This document shows, one piece after another, positions 36,148 through 47,370 of a stretch of DNA of 64,000 nt. The stretch comes from Eriocheir sinensis (lineage: Eukaryota; Arthropoda; Malacostraca; Decapoda; Varunidae), in the NCBI RefSeq assembly GCF_024679095.1, contig NC_066531.1, forward strand, positions 9,013,926 to 9,077,925, written 5' to 3'. Every line of letters begins with the position of its first letter. Position 1 is the stretch's first letter. The translations under genes and the position numbers were made by a program. The notes under the pieces were generated by a model that was given only the letters and a program-made list of their open reading frames with translations, had not been told where the DNA came from and did no database searches.

Positions 36148-37253
36148 CATATTCATGGTTCAATCAGCTTACAAACTAACCTAACCTAATCAATTGGGTA
36201 TTTTTTGCATAATAACACAACCACTGACCTTCCAAACAGAACATACCTTTTCATTCTGTATCTGAATAGTTTCATTATGACCATTTCTGCCACAACCCCC
36301 TCTCCCTCAACAACCTAACATAACTAAACCTAACCATGCCAAACCTGCCCTGTCCTACCGAACACATCCTAACTTAACATGCCAAGTTTGTTGGGGGGGA
36401 AGAGGGGGTTGGTATAGATAGTTATGGCATATTTGCCCTGTTTTCATTCTTTATTTATTTTTATTTGTTTATTACTTTTTTTATTGGGGGGGGATGCTAG
36501 GCATGCCAGACTATGGACACTTTTACAAGTACTTTATGTCAAGACTATATGGGAATGGGTAGGTTTTGTGAGAATGGTAAAGTAAGATTAAAATAGTATA
36601 TTTATAGCATTGGTCAAACAGATTATGGTGATATAATGTTAGATTGGAATGTACTCAAGATAATGAAATTAAGGTTAATGCTTTTATTTTTTTGTTACAT
36701 ATTCACATATTCATGATTCAAGTAACTTGCAAACTAACCTAACCTCGTCAAATGGGTATTTTTGTATACAAACACAACCACAGAGTTTCCAAACAGAACA
36801 TACTTTTTCCTACTGCTTCACGTGAATAGCATCATCATGACCATTTCTGCTGCAACCCCCACTCCCTCAACAATCTAACATAACTAAACCAACTCCTGCT
36901 TCACATGTCCTACCAAACACGTCCTAACCTAACATGATAGGTCCCCAAGTTTGTTAGGGTGGAAAGGGGGTTAGTATAAGAGAGTCAAGTCATATTTACC
37001 TGTTATTTTATTTATTCCTTATTTAAATTTTTTTTGGGGGGTGGGTGGGTTGGGCATGCCAGGCTCTCAACACTTTTACAAATATTTTATGTTAAGACTA
37101 TATCGGAATAGGTAGATTTGATGAGAATGGTAAAGTAAGATTAAAATATTATTTTGATAGCATTGGTCAAACAGTTTCTGGTGATATAATGTTAGGTTAG
37201 AAGTACTCAAAAGAATGGAATTAAGATTATTGCTTTGAATTTTTTTGTATAGC
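36148..37253 (+). repeat. Tandem duplication, two units of about 553 bp
   Basis: 36148-36700 and 36701-37253 align throughout: CAAACTAACCTAACCT, ACACAACCAC, TCCAAACAGAACATAC, CTCCCTCAACAA, GAATGGTAAAGTAAGATTAA and GGTGATATAATGTTAG. Both units lie in the intron after the SANT exon and contain CCTAA-rich stretches. Confidence 0.85.
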
Positions 37254-38333
37254 TGTATTGTGTAACATCATCCTACTTCGAGAAAAGCATTTTAGAAAAG
37301 TAGGTAATGAAAAGTAGTATTTATGGCCATGTTCATAACAACTAAAAAGTTAATGTCTAATGATGCATGTAAATAAAATATTGGTGCTGATTAAGCTTTC
37401 CATCACAGCATGTATTAAATGTTATTGGAGAAGGTATGGGAAATAAAAAGCATGCCATAGTGAAACGATTAAGAAACTTGCTTCACATTTATAACCTGAC
37501 AGTGCCTTCCCTGGGAGTGGACCCCGTACGCAGGATGACTGTGAGAGGCGTTGGTACAACGTACAACAAAAATCAAAGCCTTGCATTGCCAAGTGCAAGA
37601 ATGAGCAGCGGCAGACTGGTAATTTTTTTTAGTTGTTATGTCTTTAAATGTAAAACTTATATTAGTTAGTTTTTTATGTGCTCACAGAATGCAGCTATAC
37701 TGGCCACAGTGCCTTTATTTCAGCTTAAAGTTAATAAGTTCATAGCAGTGAACTGCATATTTGATATAGAATTTTTTTTAATGTTCATCTGTCAATGACT
37801 ATCAATCTATCTAAATACCTTGGTTGTCTTCCCCCAGTGAAGGGTTTTAGCCAAGACAGGCACACTCTTACTCACACACTCACACTCATGTACACCACTC
37901 TCTCAGCTGCACAGCCCCTGAGGGAGTAAAAAAGGCCCTCACTGTATGGGGGATTAGCTGCACAGTTCAGGCAGTGATCTTCCACACCAATGCCTCACAA
38001 CATACACTTTTTTACCCTGCCCTTCATAAAAATGACATTTCCCCAGCACCTGAGTGCCCCACATGTGGCACCACAGATACGCAGGCGCCTGCCTATATAA
38101 CTATGACATTAACTGTGGTAGATAAACTGGTGTATGACATCATAGGCTGCTCGTCTCATGTATTTGAAGGGGTACCAGAGCCATTCAGAATTGACATGAT
38201 GTGCTAGGGATAGGACAGCAGCAACGGTCAAGCAGCAGTGAAATATTGACTGGCCTGTATGTTTTTGGCAAAAACTTTTATATTCTTATTAAAACAATTT
38301 ATTAATTACCCTTAAATTCATATTCTTTGTAGA

Positions 38334-38746
38334 TACACACTTTATCAGTATTGCTAGAGACCATCCCAGCACATTGTTCATTACTTGTGGAAAATATACC
38401 ATTAGCTGCTCCGGCAACAGCCACTGCTTCAATATCTGTTGGCCCTGACACCAGCCACTGCTTCATCATCTGCTTGCCCTATGACACCAGCCACTGTTTC
38501 ATCATCTGCTGGCCCAATGACACCAGCCACTGTTTCATCATCTGCTGGCCCAATGACACCAGCCACTGCTTCATCATCTGCTTGCCCTATGACACCAGCC
38601 ACTGTTTCATCATCTGCTGGCCCAATGACACCAGCCACTGTTTCATCATCTGCTGGCCCAATGACACCAGCCACTGCAAGGGATGACAATGAAGCTGCTC
38701 CACCAGTCACCACCTACTTCATCGGAGTTAAGAGATGCCTTTCATA
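38334..38746 (+). other. Possible exon with 12-residue Ser/Thr/Pro repeats
   Basis: After an acceptor-like TTTGTAG, one frame reads LVENIPLAAPATATASISVG. A shifted frame then reads repeats of MTPATVSSSAGP ending in PPVTTYFIGVKRCLS and a stop. The underlying DNA repeat is 36 bp, six full units at 38446-38660, ordered as two A-B-B triplets. It may be a linker exon of the SANT gene. The first unit has lost 2 bp, breaking the frame. Confidence 0.45.
38446..38676 (+). repeat. 36-bp minisatellite with 108-bp higher-order period
   Basis: Units TGACACCAGCCACTGYTTCA plus TCATCTGCTKGCCCWA alternate in the pattern A-B-B-A-B-B. Confidence 0.93.
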
Positions 38747-38978
38747 GGGCAGCAGTATAATTTTTTGATGCTGGGGCTGAATATTACTGCCTCAAGGCTA
38801 TGATTTTGTCACTTTTTTATTTTTTTATTACTGAGGAGGTTAGGGTGGAAGGGGTGAAAAATAATTTGTGCTGTTTTTCGACAGAAATGATTAGCAAATT
38901 CATTCAAAGCACACAATTTACCGGAAAAAAAATTGTGTGCCATTGTGAGTGGGTTCACTTGAGATTGGGCTCCAATAC

Positions 38979-39270
38979 GCCTCCGTGGTCTAGTGGTCAG
39001 CATGCCTGGCTTCTACGCGGGCCCGGGTTCGAATCCCGGCCTGGGCAGTCGGCGTGCAGCTCACCCAGCTGATCATCCTCCCTCTCGGGCTGGTCGATAA
39101 GTGACTACCTGGGGAAACTGTGGTAGCCCGGATGTCACACTGGCCCTGTGTCCCGGGGTAATGGGCTCCCTCTCACCACAGGCTCAAGGCCCAATGTTAC
39201 GGAGATGAGCACCGAGGTCACGCGCTGCTATAGCGTATGCCCCAACTTTACCTTTACCTTTATTGGCTCA
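38979..39270 (+). mobile_element. SINE family B, full copy with tRNA-Glu-like head
   Basis: GTGGTCTAGTGGTCAGCATG (box A) and GGTTCGAATCC (box B) form a well-preserved tRNA-like head closest to tRNA-Glu (CCTGGCTTCTAC anticodon arm). The acceptor stem is imperfect. The body runs through GATCATCCTCCCTCTCGGG and TGTCCCGGGGTAATGGGC to a TTTACC-repeat tail. It matches the truncated copy at 34793-34937, so it is a SINE and not a functional tRNA gene. Confidence 0.88.
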
Positions 39271-39345
39271 ACTGACAGACATGGCTTTGTATGTCGAAGG
39301 TCACTGGTTCAATCTCCACAGCCAGCACTCTCTAACTTGGATTTT
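39271..39345 (+). mobile_element. Possible SINE head, family C
   Basis: TTGGCTCAACTGACAGACATG and GGTTCAATCTCCAC resemble tRNA A and B boxes. It directly follows SINE B. No second copy was seen. Confidence 0.3.
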
Positions 39346-39491
39346 TCATAGTTCCCTAGAGCCTAGATTAATTTATCGGTGTTAAATGAGGAGATTTGCA
39401 CCCGCACCCAGTCATGGGTGTTACAAGATGCGTTGTTACAATCAGGGGCGTCATTTGGCCTTCAAAAGTGGGAGGGACATTAGGGCAGACA

Positions 39492-39496
<5 letters not shown>

Positions 39497-39581
<85 letters not shown>
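39497..39581. repeat. (AT)n microsatellite
   Basis: Pure AT tract. Confidence 0.97.
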
Positions 39582-39585
<4 letters not shown>

Positions 39586-39740
39586 ATCATTAGCTTATAA
39601 CACCTTTAGGCACTGATCATATTTGCATTTTATGTAGTCTGTGATGTAGGCAGGATATTCATTAGCACCTAATTAGACTCATGCTGCTCTCCAGTGCTCT
39701 CTGATGAACTCACAATCAAAGATGTAGTATACCTATATGG

Positions 39741-40360
39741 TAGCATTGAGTAATCTTAGGTCACTTGGTAAAGTGTTCACGTAAGTCCGACCAAGCTGAC
39801 AACATAAACCTAAGCGTGTTTGCAAGCTGAGTGTTTAGAATATTGGCATAATAATAAAAGATGCTGAAAACTGGATTCCACTACTTTATTGAATGTATGA
39901 ATAATTATATACTGAATTTGTAATGGAGCTAAGATAAAAAAAGCTATGTTTTCAGCGGTCATACCATGATCTCATGAAAATAATTAGGTTGACATATATA
40001 ATTAATTACTACGTATTTTGGTATGATGACCATTGCACGTTAATACCATAGCTTAGCGAGCATTGAGTAATCTTAGGTCACTTGGTAAAGTGTTCACATA
40101 AGTCCGACCCAAACTGACAACATAAACCTAAGCATGTTTGCAAGCTGAGTGCTTAGAATATTGGCATAATAATAAAAGATGCTGAAAACTAGATTCCACT
40201 AATAGAGTAATTATATACTGAATTTGTAATGGAGCCAAGATAAAAAGCTATGTTTTTCAGTGGTCATACCATGATCTCATGAAAATAAATAGGTTGACAT
40301 ATATAGTTAATTACTACGTATTTTGTTATGATGACTATTGCACATTAATACCATAGCTTT
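39741..40360 (+). repeat. Tandem duplication, two units of about 310 bp
   Basis: Units starting near 39741 and 40058 share GCATTGAGTAATCTTAGGTC, GTTTGCAAGCTGAGTG, AAAGATGCTGAAAACT and TACCATGATCTCATGAAAAT. Confidence 0.88.
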
Positions 40361-40789
40361 GAATCCAATGATGAATATCTTCAAGCAAGACACAAATAGC
40401 AACAGATTGGTCACCAATTCACTCAGTAAACACAATACTCCAGAAAAGTATACACTGAATTCACAATAAAGTTGTTTTTCCACTTGGAACTTTGTAAACA
40501 GAAACCAAGTAACCTCGTTTTACTTCACTCATAAGTCATGATGTTCGCGATGTGGTCACCTCGACCTTTCGTTCCTCCTCCCTCACACTGGCAGACGTCT
40601 TTAACAAGCTTTCTTACCACCATTATCTCAATATGAATAACCGGCAGCAATAATTAAAAATCATATTCTAAATGACATTTTAATGCAATTTTAATGTCAT
40701 CTTTTTCATTTGCATGTGTGTACCTTTCTACTACAAATAAAAGTTTTTTTCCCATGTTTTGTTTTCCTTAACTCGAATATTTCACATTT

Positions 40790-41280
40790 TAATCAATAAC
40801 AAAGGCATCAAACACTAATTGTATGTTCAAGCTATGTTTATTTTTTTTTCTGTTGACATAAACTACATCGTTTTCCTTTGGTGCCATTATTTTCACATGG
40901 GTACAGTCTATCACTCCCACAACACCGGCAAGTTGGTAGAATTCTGCTTGCTTTACACGGATCTCCACCCTATCAAGGGGAGACTGGATAAACCTCCCGA
41001 CTACCTACGGGTCACTGAGGGCAGCCAGAGTTTCCACAGTCACCCTGCTTACACTACTCTGGCTTGCCCCCTAACTCATCACTTGAACACTGCAGCATTT
41101 TTCCTGTAGCCAAGTACCTTTAAGTCAAAATCACTTTCAACCCCGGGGTGCGAATGCTCCCTTTGAACTGGATCTTGTAGCTCTCTTCTCACCAAATCAG
41201 TCACATACTCCATTCCTGCACGGTCTAATATGTATGTCTTGACAAGTTCACCATCGTTATACAGTTCCAAAGCGCCCTAT
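40790..41280 (-). pseudogene. Harbinger transposase, broken
   Basis: Minus strand: LYNDGELVKTYILDRAGMEY and YVTDLVRRELQDPVQRE are the N-terminal helix region. After small deletions and stops the frame resumes as [20 protein letters not shown], then [20 protein letters not shown], the first catalytic Asp block (IDCTH) and following strand of DDE_4 transposases. The second Asp and the Glu are absent. It is convergent with the SANT gene and close to the right TIR. Confidence 0.78.
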
Positions 41281-41576
41281 CAAACTCTAAATTGCGGAGG
41301 CGGGCTGGACGAGGAAGTCCGGGGGCCATGTTGATATGGGTCTGAGTCTGGGTTTCACTATTAACTTTACTATTAAGTGTTTAGAAGTCCTCGCCAGCAC
41401 TCTCAAGTTAATACCAAAGTTAAGAGTAGGTATTAGGCTAATAGTTGTTGAGGATACACTTTGAGAGTGAAGTTAATACCAAAGTCGAAAGTTAATACCA
41501 AGTTTAGTATTAATAGTTGTCGAGGATACGGGCCCAGGTTTCCCTTCCCGCCACCCCTGTCCCCATCCGCGCCGTG

Positions 41577-42092
41577 ACCCTAGCATGTGTCCTCCCGCCG
41601 CCCCTTGTCTACACCCACGCCGCCCAGTGACCCCCCCCCCACCCCTTGTCTAGGCCTCGTGTGTCTCCCTCCCTGCCGCCCTTTGTCCACCACCGCGCCC
41701 AGTGACCCCTCCCCGCCACCCTTGTCTAGGCCTCGTGTGTCTCCCTCCCTGCCGCCCTTTGTCCACCACCGCGCCCAGTGACCCCTCCCCGCCACCCTTG
41801 TCTAGGCCTCGTGTGTCTCCCTCCCTGCCGCCCTTTGTCCACCACCGCGCCCAGTGACCCCTCCCCGCCACCCTTGTCTAGGCCTCGTGTGTCTCCCTTC
41901 CTGCCGCCCTTTGTCCACCACCGCGCCCAATGATCCCCCCGCCACCCCTTGTCTAGGCCTCGTGTGTCTCCCTCCCTGCCGCCCTTTGTCCACCACCGCG
42001 CCCAGTGACCCCTCCCCGCCACCCTTGTCTAGGCCTCGTGTGTCTCCCTCCCTGCCGCCCTTTGTCCACCACCGCGCCCAATGACCCCTCCC
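41577..42092. repeat. 76-bp GC-rich minisatellite upstream of a LINE
   Basis: Nearly seven units of 76 bp (GTCTAGGCCTCGTGTGTCTC, CCTGCCGCCCTTTGTCCACC, GCGCCCAGTGACCCCTCCCC) end about 70 bp before ORF1 of the following LINE. Tandem 5' UTR monomers serve as promoters in some LINEs; that role here is an inference. All open frames through it are repeat artefacts. Confidence 0.9.
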
Positions 42093-42163
42093 CCTTGTCC
42101 CTACCCTGCCCCTCGTGTGACTCAGTGCCGCGCCGCGCCTTTGAGCGCAGCGTGGCGCTCGGA

Positions 42164-43517
42164 ATGACCGGGAAAAGGACGCTGGTCCTGTCCCCGTCAT
42201 CTGACACCGCCACACCGAAAAAGGCCCTCAGGATGATGGCCCCTGAGGAGGAAGGGCTCTCCAACCCTCTCGTGACTGAGGGAAGTGAGTCTGAGCCCAG
42301 CTGCGAAGCCGCCGAGCCGCCATGGACGGTGGTTGGCGCCCGAGGAAAGGGAGCGAAGGGCGGCCTACCCAGGTTCAAGCTTGGTGACCTGAGAGGGTGC
42401 GACAACCAGTACCAGGTCATCCTTGCCCTTCAGAAGGCCCTCCCTGACGTGAAGATGGACATCAGGCCCAACCTGCTGGGGGAGTACGTCCTCACCCCCA
42501 AGAACCACGACAGTGCTGCCAGGATGTGTACCCTGGCGGAGACCGACAACCCAGTGGCCCGCCTTGTGCTGCTGGATCCCAGGGACAAGCGTACCAAGGT
42601 TGTGATGGAACGCTACCCGCTGGACCTTCCCATAGAGGCCGTGCGAGACCACCCCCACGTGGCCTCTGCAGAGCGGCTCCGTGCCGTCCGAGACAAAGCA
42701 CCGACTCGCCAGGTCCTGGTGGACTATGTGGGCGTGGTCCCGGAGAGGCTGGACCTGGGGGTCTGGGGCAGGTTCCCGCTCCGGAGCTACGGGAAGGAGC
42801 CCCTGCGATGCTACCGCTGCCAGCGGTACAACTACTTTCAGGGTCGCTGCAGTCTCCGTCAAATGTGGCGTGTGTAGCCAGCCGCACGCCACGGAAGACT
42901 GCATTCAAAAGCTCAAGGCCAAAGCAGTCACCGCAGCCAAGTGCCCCAACTGCAACAAAAGGCATCACGCCTGGAACCTGCGGTGCCCCGAGCGACTACG
43001 CCGGCTTCCTGCTGGGGGGCGGCACCCGCAGGGGGGTGACCAGCGTGGTGAAGGGCGGCAGCAGAACCAGCAAGTCCTGCTCCAGGACTTGCGAGATCGC
43101 TTTGTCCCCGCCTCTCCGCCAACCCGCCCAGCACGGGGGGCTCCGCCTCCGTCCGCCCAGGGACCTGTCTCCCGCACCTGGGCCGCCCAGACCTCCCAGG
43201 GCACTGCCAGCCAGGTGCAGGAACAGCAGCAACATCACCATCAGCAACGGCAGGGGCGGCAGCAGCCACAGTCTGCACACCAGCAGCAGGAAGCACGCCG
43301 GCCCGGGAAGACAGCAAGGCGGAAGCAGAGACTACGACAACAACAACAACAGCCGGTAGCACAGGCTCTTGCCGCCCTGTCCGCGCCCGCAGGGCCGGCG
43401 CCGGCCCCACCCTCGTCTTCCGCCCACTCGTCGCAGCCTGATGTACGCCTTCAGAGCCGACGCAGAACTCACCATCTCACCCGCCAGCTCCGTAAGCAGC
43501 AACCACGACTCCGCTGA
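42164..43517 (+). pseudogene. LINE ORF1 (zinc-knuckle nucleic-acid-binding protein), frameshifted
   Basis: ATG at 42164 (MTGKRTLVLSPSSDTATPKK) opens about 230 residues with a central RNA-binding-like region (VILALQKALPDVKMDIRPNL) and a zinc knuckle RCYRCQRYNYFQGRC in which the expected His is Tyr. The frame shifts near 42850. The other frame then gives CGVCSQPHATEDC and CPNCNKRHHAWNLRC knuckles, then a Gln-rich basic tail ending TGA at 43515-43517. ORF1 of this LINE type packages its RNA. Only two bases separate its stop from the ORF2 start, so coupled re-initiation is plausible. Composition is strongly GC-rich against AT-rich surroundings. Confidence 0.82.
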
Positions 43518-43519
43518 CG

Positions 43520-46500
43520 ATGGAAGAGCGTAACCACAGGAACTACACACAGCTCGACAGCCTCCGGGTGCTCCAGTGGAACGTGCAGGGGCTGCGCAAC
43601 AAAAGGCCTGAGATTCTCCAGGCCATTGTGGAGGAGGACCTTGACTTAGTGCTACTGCAAGAAACACTGGTGCCAGCACACTTTGAGTGGAGGCTGGCGG
43701 GCTACACTGTACACTCTCTCCCGTGCGGGGCGGGAGGAAGACGCGGCTGCGCAACAGCATTCCACACCATAGGATCACGGACCCAGTGAGTTGCGGTGAG
43801 GGCGTAGACGTTGTTGCTGTGCAACTGCAGCTTCCACGACTCGAGGTGGCCGTCTACAACATCTACAGCGGCCCGGGGAGACAACTGGAGGCTGGTGAGG
43901 TGCTGTCACTTGCCACCCACGTCAACATGCTTGTGGCCGGTGACTTCAACGCCCACCACCCGATACTGCAGTCCGTCTCCCGCACGAACCCCGCGGGTCG
44001 ACACCTGGCAGCCGTGCTGGAGGACCTTCCTGAAGTAGTGCTCCTCAACAACGGAGAGGCCACCCACGTCCGCGGGGGCAGGTTAGACCTGACGCTGGTC
44101 TCTCGTGCCCTGGCAACAGGCTCATCATGGCGGGTTCACCCCACGCTGACCAGCGACCACTACGCTCTCTCCACCACCCTGAGAGTGGGCCTGCCGCCAC
44201 TGCTTCTTCCCCAGCCCCGGTGGGACGTAAAAAAAAGCGGACTGGGTCAAGTTCCGGGACGCCCTCAGCCACTGGTGGGGCACGTATGAGCCGACAGATG
44301 ACTTGGACCATCGTGAACGAGACTTCACGGCGGCCGTCGAGAGAGCAGCGGAGGCAGCAATCCCTAGGAAGGTCCCTGGTCACCGCTACCGAAGGGATTG
44401 GTGGTTCTTCAACGAAGAGGTCCGGGAGCAGAATCACCTGATCAACATCCACCGAAAACTCTACCGGAGGCGGCCGACCCCCACCAACCTTGAGCTGCTG
44501 CGGGAGGTGGTGCGGCACGCCCGCCGCGCTACATGGCGCGTCAAAGAGGCGAAATGGCTCGAGTGGTACGCCAGCTTCAATCAGCACACCAGCCTGGGGG
44601 ACCTTTGAGCCAAGATCAACACTGCCTCCGGAAAGAGATCGAGTAGACCTCCCGAACACCCCCAGCCACAGCAGGAAGCTGAGAAGCTGGTGGACATGTT
44701 CGTCTCGTGGGGACAAGTGCGTCGGCTTCAGGCCGACCTCAGGCCGGGGCGCGTGGCTGCCATCGCGCCGGCGCGGGGCAGACAGGACGTCAGCGACCAA
44801 CCCTTCACTCGCCACGAGCTGGTGCAGGCCAGGAAGGGACGAGACACTGCGGCTGGCGCCGACGGCATCACGTACTCCATGCTGGCTCAGGTCGGGCCTG
44901 CCGGAGATGAGGCAGTACTGGCCCTCATCAACCACTCCTGGCGGGAAGGCCGCCTTCCCGTCGCGTGGAAGACGGCGGACATCCAGCCCATACCCAAGCC
45001 CAGGGAGCCCACCAAGCCACGACCTATCTCTCTGATGAGCTACACTGCCAAGACTGCGGAGAGGATGATACTCACTCGACTGCAGTGGCGCCTGGGGCCC
45101 CTGCACCCGCACGTATTTGGCTTCACCAGAGGAGTGGGCACTTCTGACAGCATCATGGCCCTCCTGAGCCTCGTCGACAACCGTCCTGCCGTTGCTGTCT
45201 TCCTGGACCTGGAGAAGGCGTTCGAGCTTGGCAGTGCTCACGCTATCCTGGCCGCGCTCGTGCGCAAGGGCATCCAGGGACGGCTCATCTCCTGGACTGA
45301 GGATTACCTCCAGCACAGGCGCGCCAGAGTCAGGTTCCAGGGGCTGCGCTCCGCCTATCGGGAGCTGGAAAACGGCACACCACAGGGCGGAATCCTCAGT
45401 CCCTCCCTCTTCAACATGCTGATGGACCAGCTGGTCAGCCTGCCGTTTCGGGAGGGCACCGCTCTTCTCAGCTACGCCGACGACCTTGTATTGGTCGTCA
45501 TCGGTCCCGGCAACAAGGTCGCCAGGGCCCAGCAGGCCCTCGATCTTGTCAGCGAAAAGTGCAGGGAGCTATGGCTCAAGGTATCAGCTGAGAAGTCTAG
45601 GGCCATGATGTTTAAGGCCGCCCCCCCGGACGCCCAACTCTTCATACGAGACGTCAGGCTGGCCTGGACCCCCGCCTACCAGTACCTGGGGGTGTGGCTC
45701 GACAAGGGCCTGTCCTTCATCAAGCAGGCCACATACCTGAGGGAGAGGACCCAAGCGAGGCTGAACGTTATGAGGGCCATGACAAAAACTCGTGCAGGCG
45801 CCACGTTTCCAGTCCTGCGTCTGTTCTACGTGCAGACTGTGCGGGCACTCATTGACTACAGTGCGCCTGTCCTCATTGCGCTGTCCCCCACACAGCAAAG
45901 GAGGATCGAAGTAGTCCAAAACAAGGCCATGAGGACCATGATCGGGGCGCCGGGCTGGGCCAGCAGCAGTGTAATGCAGAGCGAGACCCGCCTCGTGCCC
46001 CTGGCCAGCAGGGTCCAGCAGATCGTTGCCTGCCGAGTGGCCAAGGTCCTCCACCAAGACAGGGAGTCGGTGGCACGAGCGGCGCTCTGCAGAGTCTTGC
46101 CACAGAGGCGGGACCTGTTCACCGGCAAGACCTGGCTGTTGAAGGTGGCTGAGGCTGCCAGCCCCCTACCCCATCTCGACCACCTGCGGCGGGAGGGGCC
46201 TGACCGTCCAGCCGCCACCTACGTCGCTCCACCTCCGTGGCAGCCCCCCACCGCCGAGATCATCATAAGAGAGCTGCCTGCCAGCAAGGCGCGGTGCACA
46301 CAGGGGGAACTCCTGCAGCACGCGCTCATGGTGGTGGCTCAGGCCAACGCGGGGAGCTGTGCCGTCTACTACACCGACGGCTCAGTCGACCCAGAGAGAG
46401 GCGCGACAGGCGCGGCGGTTGTCACCGGCAGAGAGACGCTGTCGTGGAGGACGTTAGATCACTGCTCCACCTTACAAACCAAGCTGCTGGTCATTAAGCA

Positions 46501-47209
46501 TGCCCTGGAGCACGCCCTGCAGCACCGGAAGGGGCCTGTCGCGCTGCACACCGACTCCCGCTCCTCCCTGCAGGTCCTGCAGCAATGGCGTCCACCGGCT
46601 GACAACGTGCGGCTCGTCACCACCATCCTGGGCCTTACCCATAGCATCGCCGCACAGGGGCGGCACGTCAAACTAAACTGGGTGCCCAGCCACGTAGGCC
46701 TGCATGGGAACGAGGCAGCTGATGCAGCGGTCCGTGCAGCCACCAGCATGCCAGCCATAACCAGCAATGTCCTGCCCAGCCTGCAGCAGGTTAAAGTGCA
46801 GGCCAGACGCGCTGCCGCCGGCTCCGCAGAGGACCTACACAGGCAGGCTGAGCGGCACTCGTGGCAGGGGGCCTGGTACGCCAGGGCCACCGAACACCGG
46901 CCACTTCACCCCCGCCGGGAATTGGATAGGGCGGACCAGGTGACGCTGCACCGCCTCCGGCTTGGCTACCGCACGCTCCAGGAGATGAGGAACGACTTCG
47001 CGGGCCGGCGGTGTGAGCACTGCGAAGCCGTCGCTCATCGCCCCCTGGTCCACTACCTGGTGTACTGACCCGCCACGGCCCAGCTCAGACAGCAGCCCGC
47101 CGAGGACCCGCAGGACGAGGAGGCGAGAGCCGCCCTTGTGCTCCGGCGGGCTCAGACGACACTACCGCGACTCCTGGAGGTGGTGCAGACCGCTCCTCCT
47201 CCACGCTGA
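43520..47209 (+). pseudogene. LINE ORF2: endonuclease, reverse transcriptase, RNase H (I-type)
   Basis: ATG at 43520. Endonuclease: LRVLQWNVQGLRNKRPE, LLQETL, GDFNAHHP, SDHYAL. RT: PRPISLMSYTAKTAERM, AVAVFLDLEKAFE, NGTPQGGILSPSLFNML, catalytic SYADDLVLVV. RNase H: YYTDGSVD, HTDSRSSLQVL, VPSHVGLHGNEAADAA, but the expected Glu in the TELLxI helix is Lys (LQTKLLVIKHALEHAL). A Cys/His tail follows. Damage: frame lost near 43765 and regained near 44235, TGA at 44606-44608 in place of Trp, and TGA at 47066-47068, after which the frame stays open (PATAQLRQQ) to 47209. The 792-codon block 44690-47068 is intact. RNase H places it in the I-like LINE group. Confidence 0.9.
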
Positions 47210-47370
47210 CCGCACACCGCTATACTCCCCCCTGTAGGGAGTAGGGTGTGTGGTGTGACCCGACCAGCCACCAGGGTGGCCCTGACACTCCCCCCAGCGG
47301 CGGGCCGTTGCCCGCTCATCGACATATATGTACTCATTTGCAATATGTAAGATGTAAAAATAATGAAAGA
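47210..47370 (+). other. LINE 3' UTR
   Basis: GC-rich non-coding tail of the I-type LINE. The composition becomes AT/GA-rich after about 47320, which I take as the element end. No clear poly(A) tail or target duplication was seen. Confidence 0.45.

Larger units (their letters stand above)
35529..41534. mobile_element. PIF/Harbinger element, 6.0 kb, degenerate
   Basis: The left end GGCCCGTATCCTCGAGAG faces an inverted GGCCCGTATCCTCGACAA at the right, each followed by CTATTAA-type subterminal repeats. The triplet CAG flanks both ends (35526-35528 and 41535-41537), fitting the 3-bp target duplications of this superfamily. Inside are a SANT/Myb-like gene (+) and a Harbinger transposase (-), the usual two genes in convergent order. 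Tandem duplications, a SINE and microsatellites have enlarged the interior. Confidence 0.82.

Noticed and set aside
38979..39050. Functional tRNA-Glu gene
   Set aside because: The acceptor stem is mismatched and the body continues into a repeated SINE tail.
41580..42215. Gly/Arg-rich protein on the minus strand (several nested frames)
   Set aside because: Frames start every 76 bp in step with the minisatellite, and coding evidence lies on the other strand downstream.
44045..45316. 423-codon minus-strand frame opposite the LINE ORF2
   Set aside because: It is the shadow of a GC-rich coding region. The plus strand carries the endonuclease and RT motifs.
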